Assembly (NCBI GenBank): GCA_027493445.1
Contig: JAOSKU010000001.1
Coordinates: 1-64,000, forward strand
Direction: 5' to 3'
Length of the DNA: 64,000 nucleotides
Source: Thermoleophilia bacterium
GTDB lineage: Bacteria > Actinomycetota > Thermoleophilia > RBG-16-64-13
The notes under the pieces are model-generated. The model worked only from the letters and a program-made list of their open reading frames with translations. It was not told the DNA's origin and ran no database searches. Numbering within the stretch: the stretch's first letter is position 1; every line of letters begins with the position of its first letter. A program made the position numbers and the translations under genes. Positions 9,224 to 19,400 of this stretch are shown here, piece by piece.

Positions 9224-9943
9224 GTGAAGATCAGGATAGTGGTGCCTCTGGCCGTAGATGTCTTCAACAGTCTGGTGGAGGAGGAGGCCGACCGGCTGAG
9301 GGCGCCCGGCACAGAGATCGACGTCGTGAACGTCGAGCGGGGCCCCGCCTCTATCGAAGGGAGCTACGACGAGGCCCTGGCTGCGCCGTGGGTCGTGGAG
9401 GCCGTACAGCGGGCGGAGCAAGACGGGTGCGACGGAGTGTTCGTGGACTGCTTCGGTGATCCGGGAGTAGCCGCTGCGCGCGAGGTGGTGTCCATCCCTG
9501 TCGTGGGCGGGTTCGTGCCCGCCGCTCTGACCGCTACGGCCATCGCGGGCCGGTGGTCGGTCGTCACAGTGCTCAGCAACGTGGTCCCGCTGATCAGGGA
9601 CCTGGCTCGGAAGCATGGGTTGGAGGGCAACGTTGCCTCAGTCCGCCACATTGACACCCCCGTGCTCGAACTTCAGGACCACGATCTCATGCGGAGTCGG
9701 CTACTCGGGCGCATCAGACTGGCCGTGCGCGACGATGGTGCGGAAGCCGTCGTGCTCGGTTGTACGGGCATGATGGGTTTGGCTGATGATCTGGCCGCGA
9801 CGATGGCGGACGAGGGTGTCCCTGTCCCGGTCGTCGACCCGACCGCGGCCGCGATCGCCATGCTCGAATCGCTGCACAAGATGGGCGTGTCGCACAGTCG
9901 CTTGTGCTACCACCAGCCGACCGAGAAACTAAGGATCATCTGA
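9224..9943 (+). CDS. Asp/Glu/hydantoin racemase family protein
   Basis: 239 residues from GTG 9224, 11 bp after the permease stop. Two candidate catalytic cysteines lie in the expected contexts, VFVDCFGDPG and VVLGCTGMMG, one in each half of the pseudo-symmetric fold. Family members interconvert enantiomers of hydantoins or acidic amino acids without cofactor by a two-base mechanism. With an NCS1 permease upstream and DUF917/HyuA-like genes downstream, the likely role is racemisation of an imported hydantoin-type compound before ring processing. Substrate specificity cannot be read from the sequence. Confidence 0.85.
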   Translation: MKIRIVVPLAVDVFNSLVEEEADRLRAPGTEIDVVNVERGPASIEGSYDEALAAPWVVEAVQRAEQDGCDGVFVDCFGDPGVAAAREVVSIPVVGGFVPAALTATAIAGRWSVVTVLSNVVPLIRDLARKHGLEGNVASVRHIDTPVLELQDHDLMRSRLLGRIRLAVRDDGAEAVVLGCTGMMGLADDLAATMADEGVPVPVVDPTAAAIAMLESLHKMGVSHSRLCYHQPTEKLRII

Positions 9944-9959
9944 TCCGAGCACCACTATT

Positions 9960-9989
9960 GTGACGCGCGCCTCTGGGGGCGCGCGTCAC
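9960..9989 (+). terminator. Strong intergenic hairpin after the racemase gene
   Basis: A perfect 12-bp stem (GTGACGCGCGCC with its complement) closes a 6-nt loop. No T-run follows, so it is a weak intrinsic terminator at best. It may instead stabilise the upstream mRNA or set lower expression of the downstream DUF917/HyuA pair. Confidence 0.6.
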
Positions 9990-10026
9990 CCATCTTCCTG
10001 ACGAAGCGTCTGCGGAAGGAGTTTCT

Positions 10027-11118
10027 GTGCGTCATCTGAACGTGGAAGACATCGACTACCTTGCCATCGGGGCCGCCGTCCTGGGCGCCGGGGGCGGGGG
10101 CGACCCGTACTTGGGAAAGCTCATGGCCCAACAGGCCATCGTGGAGATGGGCCCGGTCGAGCTTATCGACGCCGATGACGTGCCCGACGACGATCTTGTG
10201 ATCCCTGTCGCCATGATGGGGGCGCCGGCGGTGATGATGGAGAAGTTGCCGAACGGCAGCGAGCCGGAGGCCGCCTTCCACGCCATCGAAGCCTTCCTGG
10301 GGAGAAAAGCCTACGCCACCATCAGTGCGGAAGCCGGGGGACTGAACTCCTGCATCCCCGTTTACGCCGCAGCTCGGCTGGGGGTACCTCTCGTCGATGG
10401 GGATGGGATGGGTCGGGCCTTTCCCGAGATTCCCATGTGCTCGTACAACCTTGCCGGCACCAGCGCGTCGCCGATGGTGTGCCTCGACGAGAAGGGGAAC
10501 GAGGTCCTGATCCGGACTATCGACAATCCCTGGGTCGAGACGATCTCCCGCTCGGTGACCGTGGCTATGGGCCTGTGCTCGATGATCGGCCTCTATGTAA
10601 TGGACGGTCGCACCGTGAAGAGGTCGGCCATCCGCGGGACCTTGTCGCTGGCTGTCGAGATCGGCAGGCGCATCCGGGAAGCGAAGGAGGGCGGGGAGAG
10701 TCCCGTTGATTCCGTCCTGGCGCTGACCCGAGGAGCGACGGTGTTTGAAGGGAAGCTTTTCGATATCACCCGGGATCTCACTACTGGTTTCGTTCGGGGT
10801 CGCGCCTTGTTCGAGGGACTCGCCGCCTTCGCCGGGCAGGTCATGACCCTGGACTTCCAGAACGAGATGTTGGTCGCCGCGGTCGACGGGGTCCCTCGCG
10901 CCATGGTGCCCGACCTCATCACCCTTTTGGATCGTGAGAACAGTGTGCCCATCACTACCGAGACCCTCAGATACGGTCAGCGCGCGTTCGTCGTCGCCAT
11001 GCCTTGCGCGGACATCTGGCGTACCGAAGAAGGGCTGCGCCTCGTGGGGCCCCGGTACTTCGGCTACGACTACGACTACACACCCATGGAGGAGCTAGTG
11101 GGGGAGGTCGACCGATGA
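10027..11118 (+). CDS. DUF917-family protein (S-methyl thiohydantoin desulfurase-like)
   Basis: 363 residues from GTG 10027, preceded by a GGAAGGAG Shine-Dalgarno. The glycine-rich N-terminus (AAVLGAGGGGDPYLGKL) and internal motifs VIPVAMMGAP, GGLNSCIPVYAAARLGVP and VDGDGMGRAFPEIPM are typical of DUF917. One family member is described as an S-methyl thiohydantoin desulfurase, and DUF917 genes usually sit beside HyuA-type genes, as here. Its stop overlaps the next start by ATGA, so the two proteins are probably made together and may form a complex. The exact reaction is unknown. Confidence 0.82.
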   Translation: MRHLNVEDIDYLAIGAAVLGAGGGGDPYLGKLMAQQAIVEMGPVELIDADDVPDDDLVIPVAMMGAPAVMMEKLPNGSEPEAAFHAIEAFLGRKAYATISAEAGGLNSCIPVYAAARLGVPLVDGDGMGRAFPEIPMCSYNLAGTSASPMVCLDEKGNEVLIRTIDNPWVETISRSVTVAMGLCSMIGLYVMDGRTVKRSAIRGTLSLAVEIGRRIREAKEGGESPVDSVLALTRGATVFEGKLFDITRDLTTGFVRGRALFEGLAAFAGQVMTLDFQNEMLVAAVDGVPRAMVPDLITLLDRENSVPITTETLRYGQRAFVVAMPCADIWRTEEGLRLVGPRYFGYDYDYTPMEELVGEVDR

Positions 11119-12686
11119 GCTATCGTCTCGGCATAGACGTGGGTGGGACCAACACCGATGCAGTCATCCTCGATGCCGAACACCGGGTCGTCGTGAAGGC
11201 AAAACGCCCCACCACGCCCGAGATCATCGACGGCATCCGCGCAGCAGTGGGCGCGGCGCTCATCGCGAGCGGCTTGGACCCCACGACCATCAGCCACGCG
11301 ATGCTCGGCACCACGCATGCCACCAACGCGATCGTAGAGCGGAAGAACCTCGCCAAGGTCGGGATCATCCGCCTGGGGGCGCCGGCCACCGTGGCCATCC
11401 CACCAACGCTTGACTGGCCCGGGGACATCCTGGCTTGCATCGGAGGCACATACCGGGTGGTCCGGGGCGGCTACGAATACGATGGGAAACCCATCTCGGT
11501 TCCAGACCCGTTGGAGATCGAGCAAGCGGCACGTGAGCTCGGCGAAGCAGGGGTGGAATCGGTCGCCATCTCGTGCGTGTTCTCGCCGGTGAGGGGCGAC
11601 CACGAGCTCCTCGCCAAAGAGATCTGCGAACGGGTGCTAGGCCCTGCCGTACAGGTATGTCTGTCGTCCGAGATCGGGAGTCTGGGAATCCTCGAGCGCG
11701 AGAACGCCACCGTCCTCAACGCGGCCATCCTGAAAGTGGCCGATCGGGCGTATGGTGGGTGCGCCGGCATCCTGGAAGAACTGGGCATTGAGGCGGACCT
11801 CCTCATCACGCAGAACGACGGCACGCTCATGACGGCTGAGTACGCCCGCGCGTATCCGGTCCTCACCATCGCATCCGGCCCGACGAACTCCCTGCGGGGT
11901 GCCGCGTTCCTGTCCGGTTTGGACAGAGCCATCGTTGTCGATGTTGGCGGGACAACGACGGATGTGGGGTTTCTCGTCAAGGGCTTCCCGCGCGAGTCCA
12001 CCCATGGGGTGGAGATAGGCGGAGTCCGCACGAACTTCCGGATGCCCGACCTGATCTCCGCGGGCCTGGGCGGCGGATCCATAGTCCGGTCCCTCGACAG
12101 CGGGATCACGGTGGGCCCTGATTCGGTTGGTTACCGGATCACGACGGAGTCAGTTGTGTTCGGTGGCGCCACCATGACGGCTACGGATGTCGCCGTCGTT
12201 GCGGGGATGGCCGGCATCGGAAAGCCGGGCCTGTCTATCGGTGTGGACGACGGGGTGGCGAAGGAAGCGATCCGCGTCATCGCTTGCAAAGTCGAAGAGC
12301 TCATCGACCGCATCAAGACCGAGCAGACCCCGGTCCCCGTCGTACTGGTCGGCGGTGGGAGCATTATCCTCGGGGAGACTCTCGAGGGCGCGAGCCAGGT
12401 TGTCCGTCCCGCTCACTTCGACGTGGCCAATGCGATCGGGGCTGCCATCGCCCAGGTCTCCGGCACCATCGACGGGGTCTTTGACGTGGCCTCGCAGGGC
12501 CGGGAGGCCGTCGTGGCTCAGGTGAAGGAGCTCGCCACGGCGGAGGCTGAGCGTGCGGGTGCAGCGGCGGGCACCATCGAGATCGTCGAGCTCGAGGAGA
12601 TACCGCTGGCGTACATGCCCTCGAACGCAGTCCGTTTCCGTGTCAAGGCGGTGGGCGATCTAGCGGAGGCTCCCATACGCGCGTGA
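11115..12686 (+). CDS. Hydantoinase/oxoprolinase family protein (HyuA-like)
   Basis: 523 residues from ATG 11115. The N-terminal ASKHA nucleotide-binding motif is GIDVGGTNTDAVILD. The central AIVVDVGGTTTDVGFLV is the second phosphate-binding loop and is followed by a glycine-rich DLISAGLGGGSIV segment. Family members hydrolyse hydantoins or 5-oxoproline with ATP. The length matches stand-alone HyuA proteins rather than the roughly 700-residue forms. No HyuB partner lies in the window; DUF917, translationally coupled upstream, may take that place. It ends the permease-racemase-DUF917-HyuA cluster. Confidence 0.85.
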   Translation: MSYRLGIDVGGTNTDAVILDAEHRVVVKAKRPTTPEIIDGIRAAVGAALIASGLDPTTISHAMLGTTHATNAIVERKNLAKVGIIRLGAPATVAIPPTLDWPGDILACIGGTYRVVRGGYEYDGKPISVPDPLEIEQAARELGEAGVESVAISCVFSPVRGDHELLAKEICERVLGPAVQVCLSSEIGSLGILERENATVLNAAILKVADRAYGGCAGILEELGIEADLLITQNDGTLMTAEYARAYPVLTIASGPTNSLRGAAFLSGLDRAIVVDVGGTTTDVGFLVKGFPRESTHGVEIGGVRTNFRMPDLISAGLGGGSIVRSLDSGITVGPDSVGYRITTESVVFGGATMTATDVAVVAGMAGIGKPGLSIGVDDGVAKEAIRVIACKVEELIDRIKTEQTPVPVVLVGGGSIILGETLEGASQVVRPAHFDVANAIGAAIAQVSGTIDGVFDVASQGREAVVAQVKELATAEAERAGAAAGTIEIVELEEIPLAYMPSNAVRFRVKAVGDLAEAPIRA

Positions 12687-12919
12687 CGCGGGGAGTCGGC
12701 TTTCTTGGGCCGTTTCTCGCCCTTCTTGCGAGAGCCCCTGTTCGGCTGCGGCCTGCCCGTGTGTTACGTTTGTTGCCGGGCAAGCCATCGGCCAGATTCC
12801 GCGTGCACTTCGCAGGTGGCGGGACACATGACGTCGATGGCATGTTGGGAAATCGGGTCAGGCTTGCGCCTGCCTAATGAACTTTGACCCTTGCGGCTAG
12901 CGCGGTCGGCATCTAGCCC
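12687..12919. other. Intergenic DNA, no gene recognised
   Basis: Between the HyuA-like gene and the IS256-type remnant. Short open frames occur on both strands but none resembles a known protein or has a good ribosome binding site. Confidence 0.4.
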
Positions 12920-13110
12920 AATGACGAGAGCCTCATTCGCCTGGCCCGAACCCTTGTACAAGAGCAGAACGATGAGTGGCTCGTGGGGCGCGCTACCTCT
13001 TCATCGAGTCCCTCGTCAAGCTGTACGAGGGCACCGCCGCCGTGTCGGATAAGGCGCGCAGCGCCGTCCGGGCGAGCGTGCGAAGGGAGGTGGTCCGGGC
13101 ACACTTCTGA
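12920..13110 (+). pseudogene. IS256/Mutator-family transposase, C-terminal remnant
   Basis: The frame reads NDESLIRLARTLVQEQNDEW followed by LVGR, then, after restoring one base near 13000, RYLFIESLVKLYEG and a charged tail ending at TGA 13108. This is the C-terminal signature of Mutator/IS256 transposases (QNDEW...RRY). A stop lies just upstream in frame, and no DDE catalytic region is present. It is a dead fragment marking an old insertion between the hydantoin cluster and the GntR regulator. Confidence 0.6.
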
Positions 13111-13286
13111 AAGCGGAGCCGCCGATCAGGATCTACGCCAGGCCAAGGAACGCGACCGGTATGCTATCCTCCGTGGTGATAGTTGTTGACCGCGGATGCA
13201 GAGGGAACCGGGGCCTATCTCTCGGAATAGTCGCCGAGGAGAGTGGCTGCTCCAACCTGTAGGCTGGCTTGGCATGGGAGTGATAC

Positions 13287-14045
13287 TTGAATCACGTAGC
13301 GGAACTAGCGTCCTTTCGAATTCGCAGCGCCGTGGAGGAGGTTGCGGAGTTCTTGCGTCTTCGCATTCAAGGCGGCATATACGTCGTGGGTACCCGCATG
13401 CCACCGGAACGCGTCTTGACCGCGGAGGTTGGTGTTGCGCGTCCTACGCTGCGGCAGGCACTGGAACGACTAAAAGCGGAAGGCTATCTCGAAGCGAAGC
13501 AGGGTGCCTTCGCGGGCACATATGTAACCGACCTCATCGTGCCGACGGACAACTGGCTCCGCCACATGCGGGCTCACCCCGACGAGTTCGATGACATTTA
13601 CCGATTCGATCTGTTGATTGAGGCCGGCGCGGCTGCGATGGCCGCCGAGAGGCGCACGGAAGCAGATCTGGGAGAAATCCAGCTGGCGATCGATCAGCTG
13701 CGTGTGCTTGCCCGGCTCGACAGCCTGAAGGATCAGACATTGCGACCGGAGTATGCGCCCCTGCGCGGTGCGGACATGTACTTCCACCAGGCAATAGCGG
13801 TGGCCAGTGGATCTCGTCGATTGGCAGACGCCGCGTTCAGGATCCGAGGAGAGCTCTTCACCGCTGGGGTCGTGACACGCTACGGCGGCGAACAGCTTCC
13901 CGACGTCCAAGTGGAGCACGAGGCGGTTCTGGATGCCATCAGAGCAGGGGATCCGGCTGCAGCTAGGCAGGCCATGGAAATCCACGTGAGGGCCGGATAC
14001 CAAAGGTACACCAGCGTGCTCGGCGGTGGCTCTGTTTCCGCCTGA
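13287..14045 (+). CDS. GntR-family regulator, FadR/FCD subgroup
   Basis: 252 residues if TTG 13287 is the start; a GGGAG Shine-Dalgarno lies about 10 bp before it. The winged helix-turn-helix runs from GTRMPPERVLTAEVGVARPT to LRQALERLKAEGYLEAKQG. The C-terminal FCD-type helical domain follows, with candidate metal ligands in FHQAIAVASG and HEAVLDAIRAGD and at HVRAGYQR. FCD regulators sense small carboxylic acids. It may control the hydantoin cluster upstream, though an IS256 remnant lies between; the target is inference. Confidence 0.85.
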   Translation: MNHVAELASFRIRSAVEEVAEFLRLRIQGGIYVVGTRMPPERVLTAEVGVARPTLRQALERLKAEGYLEAKQGAFAGTYVTDLIVPTDNWLRHMRAHPDEFDDIYRFDLLIEAGAAAMAAERRTEADLGEIQLAIDQLRVLARLDSLKDQTLRPEYAPLRGADMYFHQAIAVASGSRRLADAAFRIRGELFTAGVVTRYGGEQLPDVQVEHEAVLDAIRAGDPAAARQAMEIHVRAGYQRYTSVLGGGSVSA

Positions 14046-14143
14046 CAGTGGACGCCTTTCCCCCGGAAAGCCGGTCCCAGCGAGAGGTGCTGTGGGGGCC
14101 AATTCGGGAATGGCCGTGGGCCCCGGGCGGGTTTTCGATGCGC

Positions 14144-15577
14144 TCACTCGGCGCAGCAGCTGAGCTTGCTTACATCTTTCGAGAAGCTCAGGGCCACGAT
14201 CTTGAGAGCCTCCGCCATAGTGGGATAAACGTGGATCATGTCCACGAAATCCCGTTCCTTTGCACGGAAGCGGAGGGCCATGGCCGCCTCATGAATCACT
14301 TCGGGCGCCCCGCGACCTACCATCGTGACTCCGAGCACCTCCCGGGTGTCACGGTCGAGGACCATCTTGACGAAACCTTGGGCCGCGTGCACGGCCTCTG
14401 CCCGGGGTACCAGAGTGAGGGCCACCGTGCGGCAGGAGCAGCGGTGTCCTGCCCGGTTGGCTTCGAGATCGGTGAGCCCCACGCTGGCGACCGGTGGGTC
14501 GATGAAGATGGCTCTGGGAACGACCCTGTGGTCGACTGTGATGTCCTCCCCGGCCAGAGCGTTGCGGGCGGCGATGACACCGTCGTGAGCCCCCACCGGG
14601 GTGGCGAGCTGGCTTCCCTGCTCGACCCCTACCACGTCGCCGGCCGCAAAGACGCGGGGGTTCGTGGTCTGCAGGTATTCGTTCACCCGGACGAAGCCTT
14701 TGGAATCTAGCTCTATGCCGGCTTCGGTCAGGCCCAGGCCGCCGGTGTTGGGCACTCGGCCCGCAGCCACCAGCAGCCGCTCTGCCTCTAGCCGCCGCTC
14801 CTTACCCTCGATGCGGACGCGGGCGACCACGCCGGCGCCCCCGGCTGAGAGCGCTTGGACGTGGGCTTGCGTAAAGACATCAACGCCTTCGTCGGCAAAG
14901 GCCTCACGCACAGCCGGGCCCACTTCGGGTTCCATGCGATGCAGGATCTCCGGCCCTCGCTGGACGATGGTCACGTGGGTGCCCAACCGAGAGAAGAGCT
15001 GGCCAAGCTCGAGGGCCACGTACCCGCCACCCAGGATTAGCAGTGAAGCCGGTCGCTCTCTGAGTTCCTCGGGTACGCCGGCTCCGAGAAGGTCGCTGGT
15101 CAAGAAGGGAACGTCTTCAAGGCCGGCCACGTTGGGCGAGTGGGGTTGGGTGCCCGTGGCCACGAGGATGCGCTCCCCCACGAGAGTCTCATCCCCCACC
15201 TGGACGGTAAGATCGGGCCCAAGGTGCGCGTTTCCCTCAAAGACTCGTATGGCTGCGCTCTCCGTCACGATACTCTGGTACTTGCGCCCCCGGTACTCCT
15301 CGACCACCGCGTCCTTCTGGGCAATGAGAGCGGCGAAGTCGACCTCCACCGGCGCTGGGGCAAGGCCGGGGTAGCGGGGGTGCCCCGCCTCGTGTACCAG
15401 GCTCGCTGCTTCGATCAGATTCTTCGAGGGGAGGCAACCCCGGTTCACGCAGGTGCCGCCCAACACGCGGGACTCGGTCATGACCGCCGTCTTGCCGAGC
15501 TCCGCCGCCCGCAAGGCTGCGGCGAAAGCGGTGGATCCGCTTCCCAGAATCACAAGATCAAAATTGTGAGTGGCCAT
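14144..15577 (-). CDS. merA: Mercuric reductase (flavoprotein disulfide reductase)
   Basis: 477 residues. The FAD-binding start is [18 protein letters not shown], the redox-active disulfide is in [14 protein letters not shown], the NAD(P)H-binding loop is [15 protein letters not shown], and a second FAD motif is [10 protein letters not shown]. The C-terminal cysteine pair (LSCCAE) delivers Hg(II) to the active site and distinguishes MerA from dihydrolipoamide dehydrogenases. The N-terminal NmerA metallochaperone domain is absent. The enzyme reduces Hg(II) to volatile Hg(0) in the cytoplasm. No merR or merT is adjacent. One internal segment ([13 protein letters not shown]) adds two extra cysteines. 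Confidence 0.9.
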   Translation of the reverse strand: MATHNFDLVILGSGSTAFAAALRAAELGKTAVMTESRVLGGTCVNRGCLPSKNLIEAASLVHEAGHPRYPGLAPAPVEVDFAALIAQKDAVVEEYRGRKYQSIVTESAAIRVFEGNAHLGPDLTVQVGDETLVGERILVATGTQPHSPNVAGLEDVPFLTSDLLGAGVPEELRERPASLLILGGGYVALELGQLFSRLGTHVTIVQRGPEILHRMEPEVGPAVREAFADEGVDVFTQAHVQALSAGGAGVVARVRIEGKERRLEAERLLVAAGRVPNTGGLGLTEAGIELDSKGFVRVNEYLQTTNPRVFAAGDVVGVEQGSQLATPVGAHDGVIAARNALAGEDITVDHRVVPRAIFIDPPVASVGLTDLEANRAGHRCSCRTVALTLVPRAEAVHAAQGFVKMVLDRDTREVLGVTMVGRGAPEVIHEAAMALRFRAKERDFVDMIHVYPTMAEALKIVALSFSKDVSKLSCCAE

Positions 15578-15741
15578 CGTGCCTCCTTGTTGTGTCAGGC
15601 AGTCGGTGCGGGAACGCCGCCAAGAGCCCTCGGGGCGACGCGTGCCTTCGGTCGGTAGAGCAGCCTCGCGCCCACGGACTAGCAGTGACCTGAGGTGATC
15701 GATCCCGGTTCGGCACCTGGCGACTCGTGGTTCATGCTACC

Positions 15742-16088
15742 ATGACTGATATAACTACCATACTTGATAGAGTTGACACCAGGGGAGGACCACCCGTGCT
15801 CAGAGAAGCCCCCGCAATGACGGTCCGCCAGAAGCTGGGCGAGTTGCTGAACGAGGTGCAGTACCGAGGAGACTCAGTAGTGGTCACGAAAGCCGGCAAG
15901 CCTGTAGCGGCCATCATCGACATCGAGCTTTTCAATCGTCTGCGTCTGCTCGACGCCGAGTTCGACCGCCTCGCTGGGCAGTTGCGCGCGTCGTACAAGG
16001 GGAGTCGCCGGAGGGCGTCGCCGCGGAGGTGGACGAGGCTCTCGCTTCCGTGCGGGGCAACTCGCCTGGTGACCGTTCCCTCGAGTGA
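15742..16088 (+). CDS. Phd/YefM-type antitoxin (one frameshift)
   Basis: The core MTVRQKLGELLNEVQYRGDS followed by VVVTKAGKPVAAIIDIELF is the Phd/YefM DNA-binding fold. After RASYKG the frame is lost unless one base is added to the G-run 15999-16002. It then reads ESPEGVAAEVDEALASVRG, the acidic toxin-binding tail, to a TGA at 16086 that overlaps the toxin's GTG start. ATG 15742 gives an N-terminal extension; a start nearer the core is possible. It should neutralise the PIN toxin and repress the operon. Confidence 0.75.
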
Positions 16089-16498
16089 GGGTCATCCTCG
16101 ATACGAACGTCCTTCTTTCCGGGCTCATCAATCCGGAAGGCGCGCCCGGCAGGATCGTCAGCCGGTGGAGGGACGGTGGCTTTGAGCTCGTGCTCTCCGA
16201 GCGGCAGCTCGAGGAGATAGGGAGCGTGCTCCTCTACCCGAAGATCGCTCGGCGCCTGTCGTGGGGTCCCGAGGAGATCGAAGGCTTCATCCTTCTCCTG
16301 CGTCTGAAGTCTGAGGTCGTGCCTCTTTCCGGAGAGGCCGCGACCTTCGAGGGCCTCCGGGGCCAGTTTGATGCCCATCTGCTCTCCGCGCTCCAGCGGT
16401 CAGGCGCCGAAGTGCTGGTGAGCGGGGATCGACACGTGCTCGAGCTGCGGAGCCGGTTCCCGGTGCTGTCCCCGGCGGAATTCGCGGCCAGGCTGTGA
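16085..16498 (+). CDS. PIN-domain ribonuclease toxin
   Basis: 137 residues from GTG 16085, which overlaps the antitoxin stop. The N-terminal MRVILDTNVLLSGL carries the first metal-binding Asp. Further acidic residues lie in SERQLEEIGSVL, FDAHLLSAL and VLVSGDRHVLEL, as expected for the four-acid PIN active site. PIN toxins of this class (VapC-like or COG1569) cleave RNA when not bound by their antitoxin. Coupled translation with a Phd-type partner supports a type II toxin-antitoxin module. The 3' end overlaps the reading frame of the convergent dnaE2-like gene. Confidence 0.82.
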   Translation: MRVILDTNVLLSGLINPEGAPGRIVSRWRDGGFELVLSERQLEEIGSVLLYPKIARRLSWGPEEIEGFILLLRLKSEVVPLSGEAATFEGLRGQFDAHLLSALQRSGAEVLVSGDRHVLELRSRFPVLSPAEFAARL

Positions 16499-19400
16499 GG
16501 GAACGGTCTCTGAGCAGTGGATGCACAAGACTTCGTTGAAGCGAGGTCTCACCCCACCTTCTTCGGAATACCCGCCGTCCCCGCCCCCCGGCGGCCGTGC
16601 GCGCTCGTCGGCGGTGCCTAGGCCGTAGACCTCCAGCTCCCGGCTGACTCGGGCCTGCTTGCGCTCGGCCACCAGGAGCTTGTGCTCGGCGTAGGTGGGT
16701 CGCTCCTCGATCTGACCGAGGCGCGCGGGACGCCGGCCTGACGTTGCGCCGGCACGCCCTTCGGGGTTTTCGCCCGCCCGCCGCCCCATCTTTGCCAGCA
16801 CTTCCTCCAGGTCCCGGATCTCCTCCACCACGATGGCGAGGCCCCGCTTACGGTTGTTCTGCAGGCGGCCACGAACGAGGAAGTAGGTGGCCCGGGCCAC
16901 CACCGGGGCGTACTTGGCGAGCTTCGGCTCGAAGACCACGCACTCGAAGAGGCCGTAGGCGTCCTCCAGGGTCAAGAACATGGTCCTGCGGCCGGAGCGC
17001 ATCCAGGGGTTCTGGGCCCGCTCGTAGACCCCGGCCACCAGCACGGGCACCTCGTCGCCCAGGGCGGGGAGCTCGTAGCTCATCTTCACTCCGAGGCGCC
17101 GGAGCCCGGACTCGTAGAGCTCCAGGGGTGGCAGGTCACGGTGAGCCCCAGGAGCTCGAGCTCGGCGCGGACCTTGTCCTCGACAGACCAGGCGCGCTCG
17201 AGACCGGCCCGCTCCGGCGGGGCGAGGAAGGCCCGCAGCTGTCCCCGCCGCCCGGCCCCCGCACCGGCCAGAGCTTCCCGCCGGTCGTGCAGCAGGGGAG
17301 GCGCCAGAGGAGCTCGGTGCGGTCGGGCTCCAGGGAGTCGAAGGCTCCCGCTCGGATCAGGTTCTCGGCCACCGGGTACTCCACCCGGGTGCGCAGGTAG
17401 AAGTCCTCGAAGCTCGCGAAGGGGGCATAGCGGCGCTCGGCCTCGATGGCCTTGAGGGCGCGCTCCGACATCTGCTTCAAGTAGCGCAGACCTACCCGCA
17501 AGGCCCGTCCCGCCTCTGGGCCTAGGGCGTCCGCCGGGGCCAGGCAGGCGTCGGGGGCCACGCCGGCCCGGGCTCGGGCCCGGTGGGCGCGGGGGAGGAC
17601 CAGGTCGCCGGGGTGGGGGCCGTCAGCGCGGGCATCCCCAGGCGGTGGCTCGCCCGGGGTGGGTGGCGTCGCCGCCCCGTCCAACAACACATCATTCTTA
17701 GAAAAAGCCTTCCCAGACGCCGGCTGGACTGCCGGCAAGACCTGTTGGGCCAGGTTGGCCTGGTCGCCGTGCACCGCCTCGAGCTCGGCCAGGTCGTCGG
17801 GGGTGAAGCCCCAGTTGTGCTCGGCGGTCCAGGCCAGGGTGAAGGGGTCGTAGGCGGCGGGGTCGCCGTGGGCCCAGGGGTCGGGGGTTCGGCGTCTTCC
17901 ACGGTGAAGCCTCGGCCGGAGAGGTTGATGTCCAGGGGACGCACCTCCAGGCCGAAGCGGCGGGCGTCGTTCAGCACGGTGCGCGGGGTGTAGAAGCCCA
18001 TGGGCTGGTTGTTCATGACGGCGCAGAGGAACTCGGCCGGGTAGTGGGCCTTCAGGTAGGCGGTGGCGTAGCTGATGACGGCGAAGCACGCACTGTGGCT
18101 CTTGTTGAAGCCGTAGGCGGCGAAGCCCTCCAGCTGGCGGAAGACCTCGCGGGCGGCCGCCTCCGGGACGCCCCGAGCCACGGCGTGGTGTACGAAGGTC
18201 GCGCCGATGCGGGCCATCTCCTCCCGGCTCTTGTCGCGGGTCATGGCCCGGCGGAGCGTGTCGGCTTCGGCCGGGCTGAAGCCCGCTACCAGCTGGGCCA
18301 CCCGCAGCACCTGCTCCTGGTAGAGGATGACCCCGTAGGTGTCGCCCAGGGCCTCGGCCATGGAGGGATGGGGCAGGCTGACCTCCTCGTAGCCCCAGCG
18401 CCGATCGACGAAGGGGCCGATCATCTCGGCCTCCAGGGGTCCGGGGCGGTAGAGGGCGATGGCGGCGATGATGTCGTCGAAGGTGCGCTCCTGCAGGCGG
18501 GTGGCCAGGTTGCGCTGGCCGGCCGACTCCAGCTGGAAGAGGCCGATGGAGCCCCCGTTGGAGATGATCTCGTAGGCGGCCGGGTCGCGGGGGGCGAGGC
18601 TGTAGGGGTCGATCTTGCGACCGGTGCGCTGCCTGATGAGGTGCACCGTCTCCGAGACGGCCGAGTGGGTGCGTAGGCCCAGGATGTCCATTTTGACCAG
18701 GCCCAGGTCGGCCACGTCGTCCTTGTTCAGCTGGAGCACCACCACCCCCTTGGCCGCCCACTGCAGGGGGGCGTAGTAGGTGATGGGCTTGTCGGCGATG
18801 ACGAAGCCCCCCAGGTGGGTGCCCAGGTGCAGGGGGAAGCCATCCAGGCGCTCCACCAGGTCGAGCAGGGGGCCGTAGCGGGACTCGTCCTGGAGGGGGG
18901 ATTCGGCCAGCTCGGGCCACTCGCCGGCCAGGTAGGCACGCATGCGGCCGGCGTCGCCGTGGCGGGGCACGTTCTTGGCCAGGGCGTTGATCTCAGTGGG
19001 GGCGAAGCCCACCGCCTCGGCCGCGATGCGCACGGCCATGCGCGGGCTCATGGTGTTGACGTTGGCCACCACAGCCACGTTGGCCTCGCCGAAGGTCTCG
19101 TAGATGTGCTCGATGACTTCGTCCCGGCGGGTACTGCAGAAGTCGACGTCGATGTCGGGCATCTCCCGGCGGTTGGGGTTGAGAAAGCGCTCGAAGAGCA
19201 GGTGGTGGCGGATGGGTTCCGAGGCGGTGATATCGAGCACGTAGCAGACCAGGGAGTTGCCCGCCGACCCTCGTCCCGAACAGGCGATGCCCCGGGCTCG
19301 AGCCCAGCGCACGATGTCGTGTACTACCAGGAAGTAGTGGGCGAAACCCATGCGCTCGATCATGGCCAGCTCGTGCTCCAGGAGCTCCACTGCTCGAGGC

